A DNA stretch of 62,467 nt, taken from NCBI GenBank assembly GCA_045638645.1, contig JAZUBU010000004.1, forward strand, positions 1 through 62,467, written 5' to 3'. The notes under the pieces were generated by a model. That model had not been told where the DNA came from. It was given only the letters and a program-made list of their open reading frames with translations, and did not search any database. Position 1 is the first letter of the stretch, and each line of letters starts with the position of its first letter. The translations under genes were made by a program, and so were the position numbers. This DNA comes from JAGCJX01 sp045638645. GTDB lineage: Bacteria > Bacteroidota > Bacteroidia > Bacteroidales > UBA932. Of the stretch, positions 1 to 7,469 are shown piece after piece.

Positions 1-150
1 TATTGTGAAAGGAATCCTTCTCTGACGTATAACTGTCTTAACATATATATTGAATGCTGTATTGGCACTCATGCCAAATTCTTCGCACAGTTTATCAAAC
101 TCTGCCTTCAATTTTGCATCCATTCTGATGGTTGTTGCTATCTGTCCCAT
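1..150 (-). CDS. RelB/DinJ-family antitoxin, N-terminal part (runs off window)
   Basis: Fifty codons are open from the ATG at 148-150 to the window edge, reading MGQIATTIRMDAKLKAEFDK and on through GMSANTAFNIYVK to RQRRIPF. The short N-terminal strand, the helix with GMS..TAFN, and the terminal R-G/R-IPF signature are those of the ribbon-helix-helix DNA-binding part of RelB/DinJ antitoxins. Such proteins neutralise a RelE/YafQ-type mRNA-cleaving toxin and repress their own operon. The toxin gene would lie beyond the left edge, so it cannot be confirmed. A strong -7 box and a 22-bp palindrome lie directly upstream, which fits autoregulation. The alternative is an orphan antitoxin. Confidence 0.8.
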   Translation of the reverse strand, partial: MGQIATTIRMDAKLKAEFDKLCEEFGMSANTAFNIYVKTVIRQRRIPFTI

Positions 151-167
151 AGTTTTATTCTTTTTTA

Positions 168-198
168 CAAAGATATTCAAAGTGATGTCATAATGCAA
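168..198 (-). promoter_or_regulatory. Promoter of the RelB/DinJ gene
   Basis: On the minus strand TATCTTTG (175 to 168) matches the Bacteroidota -7 box. A TTGC at 198 to 195 sits exactly 19 bp upstream in the -33 position. Transcription would begin near 164, about 14 nt before the ATG. Confidence 0.65.
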
Positions 199-219
199 TA
201 GATTTGACGTCAAATCTAT
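198..219. promoter_or_regulatory. 22-bp perfect palindrome, probable antitoxin operator
   Basis: The half-site ATAGATTTGAC is followed immediately by its exact reverse complement, with no loop, so it is better suited to a dimeric protein than to an RNA hairpin. It abuts the -33 element of the RelB/DinJ promoter, where an autorepressor would act. The comF stop codon lies 12 bp away on the other side. Confidence 0.6.
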
Positions 220-230
220 AAGAAATCATC

Positions 231-932
231 TCACTCCACATACGCGAGCGTGGCAATGCTCACCCTGCACCCCAGTTGTTCCACCAGAATTGAGGCGCAG
301 GCGGCCAGGGTAGAGCCGGTAGTCAGAACATCATCGACGATAATCAGGTGTTGGGGGCCTTCTGGGAGATGGTTGTGTTGGAGAACGAAGGCATTGGCAA
401 CGTTGGTCCATTTGTTTTGGGGATCTATTTGGGTTTGGGTGCGGGTGTAGCGTCTGCGCCGGAGCAGATGGGGATAGACGGGCAGTCCGAGAACCTCCCC
501 CAGCCCTCGGGCGATCCATTCGGCCTGGTTGTAGCCCCGTTTCCAATGTTTTCGCCAATGTAGGGGCACCGGGACAAGGCCGGTCCATCCGTTTTGTTGG
601 GCGTAGGGTCGTAAGTAGTTGCCCAGCCTCCGGCCAGCGAGGCGGGCCAGTTTTTGGGCTCCCCCGTATTTGATGCGGTAGATGAGTTTCGGGTAGGGGT
701 TGCTGTGGTCAAAGTAAAACAGACAGCATGCCGCGTGGACAGGCATCCGGCTCCAAAGTCTTCTTTCTGCGGGGTTGTTCCGCCAGTCCCAGAAATGTGT
801 CAGGGGCATATCCCGGTCGCATAGCAAGCACCAGCCGCTCTCGTCAGGCAGGAGTTGTCGTTGGCAGATGGGGCAGGTGCGGGGAAATACGGTTTCCCAG
901 AGGGAGGTCCATCGTTTCTTCATGGGTTTCAT
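231..932 (-). CDS. comF: ComF-family phosphoribosyltransferase-like protein
   Basis: A ComF homologue of 233 aa if started at 932. Near the N-terminus are two CxxC pairs (CPIC and CLLC) forming a zinc-finger-like unit. The C-terminal third carries the PRPP-binding loop IIVDDVLTTGST of the type I phosphoribosyltransferase fold. ComF is linked to DNA uptake in competent bacteria; its enzymatic reaction is not settled. The frame extends upstream to an ATG at 989, but that ATG lies inside the metK terminator hairpin, so the start at 932 (or 923) is preferred. It lies just downstream of metK on the same strand, with no clear promoter of its own visible. Confidence 0.85.
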   Translation of the reverse strand: MKPMKKRWTSLWETVFPRTCPICQRQLLPDESGWCLLCDRDMPLTHFWDWRNNPAERRLWSRMPVHAACCLFYFDHSNPYPKLIYRIKYGGAQKLARLAGRRLGNYLRPYAQQNGWTGLVPVPLHWRKHWKRGYNQAEWIARGLGEVLGLPVYPHLLRRRRYTRTQTQIDPQNKWTNVANAFVLQHNHLPEGPQHLIIVDDVLTTGSTLAACASILVEQLGCRVSIATLAYVE

Positions 933-965
933 ACGATGGGGCAGGGGTGTCACGTTCGGCTTTAT

Positions 966-995
966 AAAAAAAGCGGCCATGATTTCCATAGCCGC
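966..995 (-). terminator. Intrinsic terminator after metK
   Basis: Read on the minus strand, a 9-bp GC-rich stem (995-987 with 981-973, one G.U pair) closes a 5-nt loop and is followed by seven T. It lies about 30 nt past the metK stop codon. Its presence argues against the upstream-most comF start codon. Confidence 0.85.
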
Positions 996-1023
996 CCTAT
1001 CCGTTTGGGGTACTGTTCCGATG

Positions 1024-2271
1024 TTAGAAGAATGCTTTCTTCAATTCTTCGACAGCATCCAGTTTTTCCCATCCGAAGAATTGAACGGTCTCAGTTTGTT
1101 CCTTACCATTGCGGACCAACTGCATGGGTTGGGAGTAAGGGGTGCGGCCAAAGTGACCGTAACTTGCGGTGGGTTGGAAAATCGGGTTCTTCAATCCGAA
1201 GCGTTCCACGATCTTCGCGGGGCGAAGATCAAACAGTCCGCGGATGATGTCCGCAATTTCTCCGTCGGTTTTGTCAACAAAAGCTGTGCCGTAGGTGTTG
1301 ATGTACAAGCTGACAGGTTCTGCTACACCGATGGCGTAGGCCACTTGAACGAGTACTTCGCGGGCAATGCCGGCTGCAACCATGTTCTTCGCGATGTGGC
1401 GGGCAGCGTATGCCGCTGAACGGTCCACTTTGCTGGAGTCTTTGCCGGAGAACGCACCGCCCCCGTGAGCACCACGTCCGCCGTAGGTATCCACGATGAT
1501 TTTGCGGCCGGTCAGACCGGTATCACCGTGAGGACCTCCGATGACAAATTTGCCGGTCGGGTTGACCAGCAGGCGGTAGTCCGCATCAAACAAGGCTGCG
1601 GTCTTTTCGGAGAGTTTCGCTTTCAGGCGGGGCAGGAGGATGGTTTCGATGTCGTGACGGATCCGGTTTTGCATCGCTTCGTCGGTGTCGAACTCGTCGT
1701 GTTGGGTTGAAACGACAATGGTGTGGATGCGCAACGGCTGGTGGTCGTCACTGTATTCAATGGTGATTTGGGATTTGGCATCCGGACGCAAATACGTCAT
1801 TTCCTGGCCGGCTTTGCGGATTTCTGCCAGTTCTTCGAGGATTCTGTGTGCCAGAACCAAAGGAAGGGGCATGTACTCCGGGGTGTCGGAGCAGGCATAA
1901 CCGAACATCATACCTTGGTCACCGGCGCCTTGTTCTTCGACTTTTTCGTTGACCACTCCCCGGTTGATGTCCGGAGATTGTTCGTGTACGGCAGACAGGA
2001 TGCCGCAGGATTTGGCGTCGAACATGTATTCCGCCTTGGTGTAACCAATCTTTTCAATGACGTTGCGGGCAATTTGTTGGATATCTACGTACGCTTCGGC
2101 GCGGACTTCTCCACCGACAACGACCAGTCCGGTGCTGACAAAGGTTTCGCAAGCCACCTTCGCATCGGGGTCTTGGCGCAAAAAGTCGTCCAGGATGGCA
2201 TCGGAAATTTGGTCTGCCACTTTATCGGGGTGTCCTTCGGATACGGATTCAGATGAGAATAAATAAGCCAT
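1024..2271 (-). CDS. metK: S-adenosylmethionine synthetase
   Basis: A 415-aa methionine adenosyltransferase that makes SAM from methionine and ATP in the cytoplasm. Family signatures are all present: the N-terminal SVSEGHPDKVADQISD with the ATP-binding His, the GAGDQGMMFGYA hexapeptide region near residue 120, and the phosphate-binding GGGAFSGKDSSKVDRS near residue 270. Length is close to the usual size. It has its own promoter about 140 nt upstream and a long leader containing a terminator hairpin, so expression is probably attenuated. It is followed by an intrinsic terminator and then comF. Confidence 0.97.
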   Translation of the reverse strand: MAYLFSSESVSEGHPDKVADQISDAILDDFLRQDPDAKVACETFVSTGLVVVGGEVRAEAYVDIQQIARNVIEKIGYTKAEYMFDAKSCGILSAVHEQSPDINRGVVNEKVEEQGAGDQGMMFGYACSDTPEYMPLPLVLAHRILEELAEIRKAGQEMTYLRPDAKSQITIEYSDDHQPLRIHTIVVSTQHDEFDTDEAMQNRIRHDIETILLPRLKAKLSEKTAALFDADYRLLVNPTGKFVIGGPHGDTGLTGRKIIVDTYGGRGAHGGGAFSGKDSSKVDRSAAYAARHIAKNMVAAGIAREVLVQVAYAIGVAEPVSLYINTYGTAFVDKTDGEIADIIRGLFDLRPAKIVERFGLKNPIFQPTASYGHFGRTPYSQPMQLVRNGKEQTETVQFFGWEKLDAVEELKKAFF

Positions 2272-2295
2272 AGTAATTCGTTGTGTTTAAATAAT

Positions 2296-2324
2296 AAAAA
2301 AAATCTCTTTTGAGGAAGAGATTT
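2296..2324 (-). terminator. Attenuator-like intrinsic terminator in metK leader
   Basis: On the minus strand AAATCTCTT (2324-2316) pairs with AAGAGATTT (2309-2301) around a 6-nt loop, followed by a run of eight T. It lies between the metK promoter and its start codon, about 25 nt upstream of the ATG. No other minus-strand gene could end here, so it most likely controls read-through into metK. Confidence 0.75.
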
Positions 2325-2412
2325 GACGATGTTGAACACGGGCTAAAAAACCTTTTAGCATTTTTTTGTGTGGTTGCAAGCGAGTCAAATCCGTCCACAT
2401 TTCTAATTTCGG
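2320..2412 (-). promoter_or_regulatory. Structured metK leader, candidate SAM- or methionine-sensing element
   Basis: The transcript would start near 2412. GATTTGAC (2391-2384) can pair perfectly with GTCAAATC (2327-2320), and the latter overlaps the 5' arm of the terminator, so the two helices exclude each other. Between them lies a hairpin GCTAAAA-GGTT-TTTTAGC (2359-2342). Its GGTT loop can pair with AACC at 2375-2372, giving a possible pseudoknot. A GCUAAAAGG stretch recalls the 3' part of SAM-II riboswitches, but the rest of that consensus is not met. Known SAM classes are therefore unproven. Confidence 0.5.
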
Positions 2413-2415
2413 CGG

Positions 2416-2423
2416 CAAAGATA
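2416..2423 (-). promoter_or_regulatory. metK -7 promoter box
   Basis: TATCTTTG on the minus strand (plus-strand CAAAGATA) matches the Bacteroidota -7 consensus and lies about 145 nt upstream of metK. No good -33 TTTG is seen. Confidence 0.6.
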
Positions 2424-2453
2424 ATACTTTCTTCCAAATTGCAATAAATTTAA

Positions 2454-2461
2454 TACCTTTG
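2454..2461 (+). promoter_or_regulatory. -7 box for the Oar-like TonB receptor
   Basis: TACCTTTG matches the -7 consensus and lies 33 nt before the preferred ATG at 2495. The promoter is divergent from that of metK, with 30 bp between the two -7 boxes. Confidence 0.6.
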
Positions 2462-2494
2462 CCGGTTAGAAAACGAACCAATCATCAAATTTTT

Positions 2495-5400
2495 ATGAAA
2501 CAATTATTTAAAGCTTTGTGCCTGATCGTTGTAGCGATGTTGTCTGCTACAGCGATGTTTGCTCAGGTGACTACCTCTTCCATGAGTGGTAAGGTAGTTG
2601 ATCCTTCGGGAGAAGCCGTGGTTGGTGCAACGGTTGTTGCAACCCACACTCCCTCCGGAACTCAGTATTACGCTCTCGCGGACGAAAGCGGCTTGTTCCG
2701 TATCTTGAACATCCGTCCCGGTGGACCCTACACCGTTTCGGTTCAAATGTTGGGTTATGTAACTCTTGAACAAACCGGTATCAGCGTGGCTTTGTCAGAC
2801 AATTATGTCTTGAATGCTACGTTGCAAGAAGAATCCATGACGTTGGATGCAGCCGTGGTTGTCGTAGAAGGTAAAAACTCCAACATGCGTTCTGACCGCT
2901 CTGGCGCGATGACCAACTTGGACGTAAACCAACTTTCTGCATTGCCGGTGTTGAGCCGTAGTGTTTCTGATGTTGTGAAATTGACCCCTCAATCTTACGA
3001 CTCGGGTAACGGTCCTCAAATCGGTGGTGGTACCTACCGTCAAAACTTCTTTACCATTGACGGTGCTGCTGCCAACAATGCTTTCGGTATCGGTGAAAGT
3101 ATGCCCGTGGGCGGTAGCGTGATCTCCATGGATGCGATTGAACAAATCTCTGTGAGCGTGACTCCTTTCGACGTACGCCAAAGTGGTTTCTTGGGCGGTT
3201 CCATGGCTGCAGTAACCCGTTCCGGTAGCAACCAGTTTGAAGCTTCTGCCTACACCTATTTCTACAACCAGGATTTCCGTGGTAAAAGAGTAGGGGAACA
3301 CGATCTCACCATCAACGATGAAACCAACCTGATCTACGGTGCACGTATCGGTGGTCCCATCATCAAGAACAAGTTGTTCTTCTTTGCCAACTTCGAAGTG
3401 GAAAACAACACCACTCCGGGTCCCAGCCGCGTAGCTGCTACCGCAGAAAATCCTTATACTACCGGTGATGATGGCATCGCTCGTCCGAGCGCTTCTGTGA
3501 TGGATGCTTTGTCCAATTTGTTGAAGAATACCTACGGATACAACCCGGGTCTGTACCAAGGTTACTCTTCTGAAACTCCCGGCTGGAAACTTTTGGCCCG
3601 TTTGGACTGGAACATCAACAACAACCACAAGTTCAACATCCGTTACAGCAACACCAAATCAAAATACGTTTCTGCTCCCTCGACTTCAACCTCCGGTTTG
3701 GGTGACCGTGGATTTACCAGCAAGAACCGTACTGCGATGACTGCCATGTATTTCCAAAATGCACGTTACTATCAGGAACAAAACTTCTCATCCATTGCGG
3801 CTGAATTGAACTCACGCTTCCTGGATGGTCGTTTGAACAACATGTTGCGTGCAACCTATTCTCACCAATACGAACCCCGTAGTACCGAAGGTGGTTTCTT
3901 CCCCTTTGTGGACATCGCGGTAGAAGGTGATATCTATACTTCTTTCGGTACTGAGTTGTTCTCCTACGGTAACTTGCGTGATGTGACTACCTTCAATGTG
4001 ACCGACGAAGTTTCGTTCTCAGCCGGTATGCACAACCTCTTTGCCGGGGTGCAATTTGAATCCAACGAAACCAAGAACGGTTTCCAACGTTTCGGTGCAG
4101 GTTATTATACCTTCTTGTTTGATTCTGAGTCTGCTTTGATGGATGCAATCAACAACAACACCGTATTCAACAACCCTCACCAATTTGCGATTACCCACTC
4201 GTTGGAAAATCCTAACGGACAATCTTATCCTCGTTTCACTTTCAACCAGTTGTCTTTCTACTTGCAAGACGAAATGGCGATCAGTGACCGTTTCAAATTG
4301 ACTGCCGGTTTGCGTTTGGAATTGCCGATGTATCCCGACTTGTCCTACAACTACAGCCAACAAGTGGCCAACGCAACGTTTGCTGACTACAAAGGAAACG
4401 GTGGTAAATACGATACCCGTCAATTGCCTTCTACCAAGGTGATGTTCTCTCCTCGCGTAGGTTTCAACTGGGATCTTACAGGTGACCGTACCTACGTATT
4501 GCGCGGAGGTTCCGGTTTGTTCACCGGTCGTTTGCCTTTCGTTTGGATCGTTGCTCAAGCAGGTGATGCCGGTGTTATCCAAACAACCTATACGGCTGTC
4601 AATGGAGAAAAAGACAAAGTGTTGCCGGGCTTCACTACAGACCGTGGCGAAATGATCGACCAAGTATACGATCCCAATGCAACCGCACTGCCCATCAGCT
4701 CCATTACCTTGATGGCAGACGATTTGCGCATGCCGCAAACCTGGAAGAGCTCTTTGGCGTTGGATGTTCGTTTGCCGGGTGATGTAATGGCGAGTGTGGA
4801 AGGTATCTTCAACTACGATATCGATCCCGTAACCATTACCAACATTGGTCTGACCGATCCGATCTCCTCAAACATCAACAACTATGCAGACAACCGTATG
4901 GTTTGGGGTGGCCGCTACGACAGCAAGATCTCCAATGCATACCTTTTGCACAATACCGACATGAACGGTTATTACTATTCTGTGACTGCGAAACTCGAAA
5001 AGAACAACTGGCATGGTCTCAGCGGTATGATTGCTTATACTTACAGCAACGCACAAAGCTTGAGCGACGGTTTCGGTGACCAAGTTTACTCTGCTTGGAA
5101 CAGCGCCAATACCGTGAACGGTCAGAACCTGGTAGATTTGGGTTATGCAAGTTATGTAATGCCCCACCGCTTGATTGCTTCTTTGGGTTACAAAGTAAAC
5201 TATGGCAAGAACTTCGCTACTTCTGTGAACCTGTTGTACGACGGTGGTCCGAGAGGTCGCGCTTCTTACACCTACACAACCAACGTAGTGGGTGACGGTG
5301 GTGCTTACAACTTGATTTATGTGCCGAAGACCAAAGACGAGTTGCAATTTGCCGATTACGAATACACCGATGCTGACAAAAACAAGGTGGTGTACACAGC

Positions 5401-5830
5401 TGACCAACAACGCGAAGATTTCTGGAACTATGTTGAGCAAGACGACTACTTGAAGACCCGCAAAGGCCAATATGCAGAACGCAACGGTCTTGTATTCCCT
5501 TGGGTTCACCAATTTGACTTGCGCATCACCCAAGATTTCTATCTGCAAATGAAGAACGGTCAACGCAATACCCTCCAATTGGGCTTGGATATCCGCAACT
5601 TGGGTGCCTTGTTGAATCCCAACTGGGGTCAATTCATGACCATGAACCGCAGTGCAATCTTGAAGGTTGCCAAGAACGGTTGGTCTCAAGGTGGTGACAG
5701 CCAAGCGGCAGAACCGGTTTACAACTTCCAACGTAACGGTACTGAAGTGTTGAAGAACACCTTCACTCCGTCCATCGGAACCGGCTCTACCTACTTGCTC
5801 CAATTGAGCGTCCGCTACATTTTCCAATAG
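2495..5830 (+). CDS. Oar-like TonB-dependent receptor with carboxypeptidase-regulatory N-domain
   Basis: An outer-membrane protein of 1111 aa. A signal peptide (MKQLFKALCLIVVAMLSATA, cleaved after MFAQ) is followed by a carboxypeptidase-regulatory/CnaB-like beta-sandwich with GKVVDPSGEAVVGATVV and an LFRILNIRPGGPY turn. Then come a plug domain with the SVTPFDVRQSGFLGGSM region and a long beta-barrel ending in VRYIFQ, with the terminal aromatic expected for BAM insertion. This domain order is that of Oar/Omp-type receptors, not SusC: there is no SusD partner next door. Start 2495 was chosen because 2366, the first ATG of the frame, lies upstream of the promoter and because the signal peptide starts here. 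The substrate is unknown. Confidence 0.9.
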   Translation: MKQLFKALCLIVVAMLSATAMFAQVTTSSMSGKVVDPSGEAVVGATVVATHTPSGTQYYALADESGLFRILNIRPGGPYTVSVQMLGYVTLEQTGISVALSDNYVLNATLQEESMTLDAAVVVVEGKNSNMRSDRSGAMTNLDVNQLSALPVLSRSVSDVVKLTPQSYDSGNGPQIGGGTYRQNFFTIDGAAANNAFGIGESMPVGGSVISMDAIEQISVSVTPFDVRQSGFLGGSMAAVTRSGSNQFEASAYTYFYNQDFRGKRVGEHDLTINDETNLIYGARIGGPIIKNKLFFFANFEVENNTTPGPSRVAATAENPYTTGDDGIARPSASVMDALSNLLKNTYGYNPGLYQGYSSETPGWKLLARLDWNINNNHKFNIRYSNTKSKYVSAPSTSTSGLGDRGFTSKNRTAMTAMYFQNARYYQEQNFSSIAAELNSRFLDGRLNNMLRATYSHQYEPRSTEGGFFPFVDIAVEGDIYTSFGTELFSYGNLRDVTTFNVTDEVSFSAGMHNLFAGVQFESNETKNGFQRFGAGYYTFLFDSESALMDAINNNTVFNNPHQFAITHSLENPNGQSYPRFTFNQLSFYLQDEMAISDRFKLTAGLRLELPMYPDLSYNYSQQVANATFADYKGNGGKYDTRQLPSTKVMFSPRVGFNWDLTGDRTYVLRGGSGLFTGRLPFVWIVAQAGDAGVIQTTYTAVNGEKDKVLPGFTTDRGEMIDQVYDPNATALPISSITLMADDLRMPQTWKSSLALDVRLPGDVMASVEGIFNYDIDPVTITNIGLTDPISSNINNYADNRMVWGGRYDSKISNAYLLHNTDMNGYYYSVTAKLEKNNWHGLSGMIAYTYSNAQSLSDGFGDQVYSAWNSANTVNGQNLVDLGYASYVMPHRLIASLGYKVNYGKNFATSVNLLYDGGPRGRASYTYTTNVVGDGGAYNLIYVPKTKDELQFADYEYTDADKNKVVYTADQQREDFWNYVEQDDYLKTRKGQYAERNGLVFPWVHQFDLRITQDFYLQMKNGQRNTLQLGLDIRNLGALLNPNWGQFMTMNRSAILKVAKNGWSQGGDSQAAEPVYNFQRNGTEVLKNTFTPSIGTGSTYLLQLSVRYIFQ

Positions 5831-5863
5831 CAGACAGGTCAGACGACCCATATCCATTTATGC

Positions 5864-5905
5864 AAGAGCGTGATTCAAGTAACTTTGGGTCACGCTCTTT
5901 CTTTT
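5864..5905 (+). terminator. Intrinsic terminator after the TonB receptor
   Basis: AAGAGCGTGA (5864-5873) pairs over 10 bp with TCACGCTCTT (5890-5899), followed by CTTTTT. Confidence 0.85.
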
Positions 5906-5923
5906 TATTTACGAAGAATTGAC

Positions 5924-5931
5924 TATCTTTG
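5924..5931 (+). promoter_or_regulatory. -7 box for the yraN-manC-deiminase operon
   Basis: TATCTTTG lies 24 nt before the chosen yraN ATG. It falls between the preceding terminator and the operon. Confidence 0.65.
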
Positions 5932-5955
5932 TAAAATTTTGTGCAGCAGAGGAGA

Positions 5956-6336
5956 ATGATGTGTGGCAGGACGACCGTGGTAATCGGAAAAGAGGGAGAA
6001 GAGCTGGCTTTGGAATACTTATTGCAGCGGGGTCTTCGGTTACAGACCCGCAATTGGCGGTTCGGCAGGTGGGAGTTGGATCTGGTGATGGAGGATGACT
6101 GTTGCCTTCGCATCGTGGAGGTACGGAGCCGTAAGGAGCCCGCAGCGGTATCACCTCAGGATACCGTTTCCCGACACAAACAAACTTGCTTGCGCAAGGC
6201 TGCAGCGGCCTATGCACGTTGCTACTGTATTCAGAAGGAAGTTGTTTTTGATGTGGTGGCCGTGCTGATGCGGGAGGATGGGACTGTTTTGATAGAATAT
6301 TTCCCGGAAGCGTTTTATCCTTTCGTGTGGATTTGA
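5956..6336 (+). CDS. YraN family (UPF0102) endonuclease-like protein
   Basis: A small protein of 126 aa with the UPF0102 pattern: GKEGEELALEYLLQRG, RNWRFGRWELDLV and RIVEVRSR. The spaced acidic residues and the E-x-K/R resemble the PD-(D/E)xK/Holliday-resolvase-like nuclease core. The family is widespread, predicted to act on DNA, and its physiological role is unsettled. Here the usual EVK is EVR. A GTG at 5941 would extend the frame, but it lies only about 10 nt after the -7 box; ATG 5956, preceded by GGAGA, is preferred. First gene of an operon with manC. Confidence 0.85.
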   Translation: MMCGRTTVVIGKEGEELALEYLLQRGLRLQTRNWRFGRWELDLVMEDDCCLRIVEVRSRKEPAAVSPQDTVSRHKQTCLRKAAAAYARCYCIQKEVVFDVVAVLMREDGTVLIEYFPEAFYPFVWI

Positions 6337-6353
6337 TTAGAAAAAATTGACAT

Positions 6354-7448
6354 ATGAATTCGAACAAGTATTGTGTGATTATGGCCGGTGGCGTCGGTAG
6401 TCGTTTTTGGCCGATCAGCCGGAACGGGAGACCGAAGCAATTTCTGGATATCCTGGGTGTGGGCCGGACTTTTCTGCAACAGACGTACGACCGTTTTGTG
6501 CAGATTGTTCCGGCAGAAAATATCCTGGTGGTCACCGCAGAATCCTATCGGGATCTGGTAGCTGCCCAGCTGCCGGAATTGCAGCCCGAGAACATCCTTT
6601 GTGAACCGTTCCGCCGCAACACCGCTCCGTGCATTGCGTATGCCGTGTACAAACTCTGGAAGAAGAATCCGGATGCGACCTTGGTGGTGGCACCTTCCGA
6701 TCATTACATTACCAACGAATCCCTGTTTCTTTCCACCATCCGCAGTGCAATGGCCTATGCGGATACACACGACAAATTATTGACTTTGGGCATTGAACCG
6801 ACCCGTCCGGAAACCGGTTATGGTTATATCCAGGCCAGCATCCGCAACTTTGAGAGTGTGGGCGGTCATCTTTTCCATTCGGTCAAGACTTTTACCGAGA
6901 AGCCGGATCGATCTTTGGCGGAAGTCTTCATCAAGAGTGGTGAGTTTTTGTGGAATTCCGGGATTTTTATTTGGAATCTCCGTACCATCCGCGCAGAATT
7001 GGAGCGTTGGTTGCCGGCAGTTACCGACCTGTTTGCCCGAGGCATGGATGTATACGATACCCCGGAGGAACGACGCTACATCCAGCAGGCTTATGCGGAT
7101 TGTACCAGCATCTCGATTGATTACGGTGTGATGGAGAAGACGCAGTCTGCGTGGGTGTTGAAGGCCGGTTTTGGTTGGTCAGACCTGGGAACCTGGGAAT
7201 CGTTGTTCATTCATGCCCAAAAAGACGAGCATCAAAACCTGATTCATTGCGAAGAACTGATGATGGACAAGATGAAAGGTTCGATCATCTACTCGACCGA
7301 AGAAGGAAAACTCTTGGCTGTGAAAGGTTTGGAAAATTATATGATCATCAATACCGACGATGTGCTGATGATTTGCCCCCGAGATGAGGTCCGCTTCAAG
7401 AATATGCTGACCGATCTGGCCGTCCATGAAAAAAGTAAATTTCAATAG
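6354..7448 (+). CDS. manC: Mannose-1-phosphate guanylyltransferase
   Basis: A 364-aa enzyme that makes GDP-mannose from mannose 1-phosphate and GTP for fucose and mannose glycan synthesis. The nucleotidyltransferase signature GGVGSRFWPISRNGRPKQFL is at residues 12-31. The sugar-binding FTEKP and FLWNSGIFIW motifs follow near residues 180-205. The length fits the short form without the isomerase domain found in bifunctional ManC/AlgA. It starts 17 nt after yraN, so the two are co-transcribed. Its pathway partner, a phosphomannomutase, is encoded separately at 33342-34739. Confidence 0.95.
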   Translation: MNSNKYCVIMAGGVGSRFWPISRNGRPKQFLDILGVGRTFLQQTYDRFVQIVPAENILVVTAESYRDLVAAQLPELQPENILCEPFRRNTAPCIAYAVYKLWKKNPDATLVVAPSDHYITNESLFLSTIRSAMAYADTHDKLLTLGIEPTRPETGYGYIQASIRNFESVGGHLFHSVKTFTEKPDRSLAEVFIKSGEFLWNSGIFIWNLRTIRAELERWLPAVTDLFARGMDVYDTPEERRYIQQAYADCTSISIDYGVMEKTQSAWVLKAGFGWSDLGTWESLFIHAQKDEHQNLIHCEELMMDKMKGSIIYSTEEGKLLAVKGLENYMIINTDDVLMICPRDEVRFKNMLTDLAVHEKSKFQ

Positions 7449-7469
7449 CAGAATAAAAATTACAACCAT

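Noticed and set aside
2320..2400. Calling the metK leader a SAM-II riboswitch outright
   Set aside because: Only the GCUAAAAGG part matches; the 5' P1/L1 arrangement and the UGAUAAA stretch are missing.
2495..5830. A SusC/SusD polysaccharide-utilisation locus at the TonB receptor
   Set aside because: No SusD-like lipoprotein or glycoside hydrolase is adjacent, and the receptor has the Oar domain order.
5941..5955. GTG at 5941 as the yraN start
   Set aside because: It lies about 10 nt after the -7 box, while ATG 5956 has a GGAGA just upstream and fits the family N-terminus.
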